Positions 51,501-57,500 of a stretch of 64,000 nucleotides of DNA are shown here, in pieces; positions within the stretch are counted from its first letter, which is position 1; every line of letters begins with the position of its first letter. The notes below the pieces were generated by a model. It saw only the letters and a list, made by a program, of their open reading frames with translations. It did not search any database and was not told the origin of the DNA. The stretch is from Rhabdophis nuchalis. Taxonomy: Eukaryota; Chordata; Lepidosauria; Squamata; Natricidae. Both the position numbers and the translations under genes were made by a program. Location of the stretch: contig CM077648.1 in the NCBI GenBank assembly GCA_039707465.1, positions 26,113,619 through 26,177,618 of the forward strand, given 5' to 3'.

Positions 51501-54500
51501 CGTGTACCTGGCTCCCCGCTATGTGACAGCAGCCCTGCCCGAGCTCCTTGAGATGATCGCTGCGGTGGCAGTTGAGAGCCCCAGACTGATAGTCATGGGC
51601 GATTTCAACCTGCCATTGGTGGTCAAATCATCCGAGGCAGCTCGGGAGTTCATGGCCTCCATGACGGCCATGGACCTGACCCAGGTAATTCAGGGTCCCA
51701 CACACGAGGGTGGACACGCTGGATTTGATTTTTGTCTCTGGTCAGTGGATGAGTGATCTGGGTGTAGGGGAGTTAGCCATCATACCCCTGTCATGGTCAG
51801 ATCACTCACTTCTCCGGCTCGACTTCCCAATCACTACACCCCACCGCGGGGAGGCGGAACCAGAGATTCCTAGGTGGTTCCGCCCCAGGCGCCTGATGGA
51901 CCCTGAAAGGTTCCAGATGGAGCTTGGGCCATTACCTGTAACCCTGACCCACGCCCCGACTGAGGACCTGGTGGCGGCATGGAGTACTGCCGCCGCCAGG
52001 GCCCTGGATCAGGTCGCGCCCTTGCGGCCTCTCTTGCGGCGCCGAGTCACCTGGGCTCCTTGGTTTACTGAGGAGCTGAGGGTGATGAAACGCCGCAAGA
52101 GATGCCTAGAGAGGAGATGGAGATCCACACGCTCTGAATCCGACCGAACACAGGTGAGAGCCCATTTGAGGACTTATCAATCCTAAACGGTCCTACTGTG
52201 CCACTCTTATTGTATCCGCAGATAACCGCCCTGCCGCCCTGTTTGGGGTGACCCGCTCCCTCCTTCAACAGAGGCCGTGGGAAGCCCCTCTACAGGGCAG
52301 AGCAGAGGAATTTGGAGAATATCTGCAGGATAAAATCGCTCAGATTCAAAGCGAGTTGGCCTCCACCGAAAGTAGTCTAGAGGGAAGGCCCGAGGCAGGT
52401 CTTGAGACACCATTCTGGGAGGAGTTTGACTCTGTTACTTCCAAAGATATGGACAGGTTACGTGGGCGACTGAGAGCCACCACATGTTTATTGGACCCGT
52501 GTCCCTCCTGGCTTGTACTGGCATCCTGGGAGGTCACACGAGGCTGGCTCCAGGAAGTTGTGAATGCCTCTTTGAGTGAGGGGATCTTGCCTACTGTCTT
52601 GAAAGAGGCGGTGGTGAGACCACTCCTCAAGAAGCCTTCCCTGGACCCAGCATTGTTGGTAAATTACCGTCCGGTCTCCAACCTTCACTTCCTAGCGAAG
52701 GTTGTAGAGAATGTGGTGGCACAACAGTTTCCCCGTCACCTGGAGGAGATTGATTATCTGGACCCGCGCCAGTCCGGCTTTCGGCCCGGACACAGCACTG
52801 AGACAGCATTGGTCGCGTTGGTGGATGATCTCTGGAGGGCCAGAGATGGGGGTTGTTCCTCCATCCTGGTCCTATTAGACCTCTCGGCGGCTTTTGATAC
52901 CATCGACCATGGTATCCTATTGCATCGACTGGAGGGGTTGGGGGTGAGGGGCGCCGTTTTACGGTGGTTCTCCTCCTACCTCTCTGGTCGATCACAATTT
53001 GTGTTGGCAGGAGGGCAGAGGTCGGCCTCGAGACCCCTCACATGTGGGGTGCCTCAGGGGTCGGTCCTCTTGCCAGTCCTGTTCAACACATATATGAAGC
53101 CGCTGGGCGAGATCATCCGTGGTTTCGGGGGTAGAGTACCATCTCTACGCTGACGATACGCAGCTGTATATATCTACCCAGAACCACCCCAACGATGCCG
53201 TCGAAGTGATGTCCCGGTGTCTGGAAGCTGTGCGGATCTGGATGGGAAGGAACAGACTCAGACTCAACCCATCCAAGACCGAGTGGCTGTGGCTTCCGGC
53301 GTCCCGGTACAACCAGTTCACTCCATCACTGGCCATAGGGGAGGAACATCTAGCCCCTGTGGATGGGGCATGCAATCTGGGCGTCCTCCTGGATACCTGG
53401 CTGTCTATGGAAGATCAAGTGACAGCCGTGGCCAGGGGGGCGTTTTACCAGGTTCGCCTGGTACGGCAGTTGCATCCCCTATTGGACCGGCATGCCCTTC
53501 GCACGGTCACTCATGCCCTTGTGACATCCCGTCTAGACTACTGTAATGCTCTCCTTGAGGTACACCCGGAGACTACAGTTAGTCCAGAACGCGGCCGCGC
53601 GGGCAATTCTGGGTGCCCCTAGGCATTTCCACGTAACACCACTCCTGCGTGAGCTGCACTGGCTGCCTGTGGTCTTACGGGTGCGCTTCAAGGTGCTGAC
53701 TACCATCTTTAAAGCGCTCCATGGCACGGGACCTAGCTATCTGCGAGATCGCATCCTACCCCATACATCCCTCCGACCGATTCGCTCCCACAGAGAGGGA
53801 CTTCTCCGGGTGCCGTCCACTAGGCAATGCCAGCGGGCGATGCCCAGGGGAAGGGCCTTCTCTGTGGCGGGCCCAGCTCTATGGAACGACCTACCCCCCG
53901 ACCTCAGGACAACCACGGACCTCCGCGCCTTCTGACAAAAGCTCAAGACTTATCTATTCCAACTGGCCAGCTTGGCCTAACCTACCTTCCAGCCTCTCAG
54001 TCTGAACATTTAAATTGTTTTAATTGGGTTTTTAAGGGGTTTAGTTTTTAGTATTTTGGGTTTTTAGCGCAGGGATAAATTGTTTAATCTGATTTTATAT
54101 ATATTTATGATGTATTTATGTTTGTATGTTTTTAATTCCCCTGTGCACCGCTCCGAGTCCCTTCGGGGAGAGGGAGCGGTCTACAAATTAAATTTATTAT
54201 TATTATTATTATTATCTTCCAAGTGTGATTTCTGTGTATTCTAGTCTAGGGTGAATATACATGGAGATGTTTAGAAATACAGAACCAAGCATTCCTGAGC
54301 TTTGTTCTGTTTTGGTTTACAGAATCTTATTTTGAAAGAATGACTGATTCTTATCTGTAATGTGAGACTGCACAGCAAAAGGCTCCATAATGTACAATGG
54401 AACTAAACGTATTCTAGCTTCATCTGGCATTACACCTTGCATAATAACATGACATATGTCATGAAACTGGCAGAATTTTAACTTTTCTTCCTATCTGAAA

Positions 54501-57500
54501 GATTAAATAATTAAATAACAACAAAGTACTTTCTTAGAAAGACAGAGCTGCTGCGAAACACAGAAGTCTAACATTTGAAAAGAGCACCTGTGTGAATGCA
54601 CTACTATTTCTTTTTGTCAGTATAAGCTCTGCCTTAGTTTAACTAATGTGGCAATGAAATAGTGGCAAAAAACAAAACAAAAAACAAAACCCAAGCCCCC
54701 TCCCCCCAAAAAACCTAAAGGATTTGAATATATGCTTCTATGCCTCTGAACATCTAATTAATATTAAAACACAATCTCATAAGGAAAATAGATTTGAATT
54801 GAGAAAGGTTAATGTTTTCTATAGCAATCCAGTTATAGGTCACAGAAAGCAGAATTAACACCAAAATGCCCATAAGGGAAAACAAGTCATTGAATCATTG
54901 GTGCTCTCTGAACTTGGCTGTTTGCTTACAGCTATCTCATAACCCAACTAGATAACATTATCAGTGCTGGTGAGTGTGGGACTCCCCCACACTATACATT
55001 AGCTCATCTTGCAAATGTTGGTTGGGGTATGGTTTTCTTCATGACAATTTGTTGATGGTGATATTATTTTCTATTTGATTATTTGCCTAGTGTTAATCTC
55101 TTCTTATGTGGGTTTTGGCTGCTGGAGGGATGTCTTATAGCAGTGGTGGTGAACCTATGGCATGTGTGCCAGAGGTGGCACACAGAGCCATTTCTGTGGC
55201 CACACACACAACTGCCCCAGCTCTGTTTTAGGTCTCTGCCACACATGCGTGCACACCTCCCACTGGCCAGTTGGTCTTCAGGTCTCAGGTGCACATGTAC
55301 GGGATGCATGCACCTACGCCCTGCAGTTTGGGTGGGGCGGTCACTTTGGGCACTTGATGCCTAAAAAGGTTCGTCATCACTGTCTTATAATCTTTTTGTT
55401 TCCTCCTTATTCTTTTGTTATCTCTTCGGAATGGTTTATAAATATGGTATATTTCTATGTAACTGTTGATGGTTGATTTGTCTGCATACCAAGATTCCAG
55501 AAATTCCCCAGCATTTTTGGATTGGTTTTCTCTAGGATTTTTGGATTTGGAGTTTGCCAGTTGAAAGTGTGGATCTCCCCCAGCAGCCGATGCCCAGAAT
55601 AAGCAAATAAAATAATAGATTTTTCATCTGCAGGTATTCATCAAGGGAGACATGCATCATGACATTGTGTTACAATATTGCAAAGCAAGTATGCAAAATA
55701 GCACTAAAATCATGGCACATTTCATTATTTTGGCATCATTCGTCATGGTTAAGAACAGTTGAATAAATTCTCATTTCTGAAATACGCCTCTTAGGCAATA
55801 TGTCCAACATCAGAACACAGTTTTGTAGAAACACCCATGGTTGATTTGTTGTAAGGCTAAAGCAGTGAAAAGTCTTTCCATGGCAAGAATAAGTAGAAGA
55901 AATAAAATTTAGGCTGTTTTATGTATTTTATTGTAAACTGATGAATATTTAAAAAAGAAAAAGGAGTATCTATGAAGACAACAGTTTGTGCATTCATTAT
56001 ATAAATTCTACTCTGCCAAATGTTTTTCTTCATGGTAAGTTAATCTTTAATAATACAGTTTTATGAGCCCCATGATTTAAAAATCATTTAATCTAAGATG
56101 CAAGTTATTAAAATACCAACCTGATCAGCCAAGAATGTCACACCAGTTGCTGTAAATTTGAATACACGTTTTAAGGGATTTACCTATTGTTCTTGGGGAT
56201 AGATTGTCCTTGTGGAAGTTAATTTTATTATGGAAATTTAAAGAAACATAAAATTACTAGAAATACTGGAGGGACATTTTTTCCTAGTCATATATAGTAT
56301 TGGGTTGAAATATTGATCTTGGCTTAGTTAAAGATTTAATGCAGGCTGCCAGTCAAAGAGCTGCGAGACAACAAAATTTAATGTGAACTGCCACATTAAA
56401 AAATTGTCACAAAGCCTATATTCTTTATTTTCTTGATAAAGGAGAATTACCAAGCACCCCTCACTTATTTTCTCATGGAGCTATATTTTAACTGATCTCT
56501 AGATTTGATTTTTGCCAAATGCATTGATTTCTGTTCTCCCCTCATTGCCATCCCCACAGGAGGAATTTGATTTCTTCATCTTTCTTACTTTTCTCTCTAA
56601 TCTTACAGTCATCAATAAAACTTCAAACCACAGAGCAATACTGTATTTTCCAAGCTCCATTAATTCCATTTGGTTTTATACACATGGAACGTTGTGTTGG
56701 ATTGCAGTCATTCTAGTTATACATTGTTTATTGTCTCTCATGCCACACTGTTTTTACAATTTGTATAAACTTTTCTGGTCAAGACAAACTATCTGACTTA
56801 CTTTTTGCTTTTATATTAGAGAAAATGTCTTGATTGCATGGATTTGCAAACATAAAGGTTTAAAATAGCAATCCTATCCTGGAAGTAAGAGCCATTGAAT
56901 TCAGTTAGAGTAATTTCTAAATGGATTAGGACAGTGATGGCCAACCTTTTTTGGCTCGGGTGCCAAAAGTGTGTGTGTGTGTGTGTGTGTGTATTAGCAC
57001 ATGTGCGCATTCCAAACCCATAATTTAATCCCCTCATGCGCCCCATCACATTCACACATGACCCCCACTGCCCCACTCCCCGTGCATGCGCGCATGACCC
57101 TCTGCCCTCCTGAAGCCTAGGGAGGGTGAAAACAGTCTCCCCTGGCCCTCCGGGGGCCTTCCAGAAGCCTGAAACAGCCCATTTCCAAACTTCCAGTAGG
57201 CCTGGTGGGCTCTTTTTTTGCCGTCTCCAGCTTTGGAGGCTTTCCTGATGCCTGGGGAGGGTAAAAATGGTCTCCCCTGGCCCTTCAGAGGCCCTTCAAA
57301 TGCCAAAAATCAGCTCATCGGCATTCACATGTGCCCTCAGCAATGGCTCCATGTGTGGCACCTGTGGCCCACATGCCATAGGGTCACCATCACAGGATTA
57401 GAATTACATCTAAAACAATAGTAATTTACCTGTTGTCCATCTGTTCCTGGGATACCAGGTGCACCAAATGAGCCCTGAAGAGAATCATATATCTGAATTT

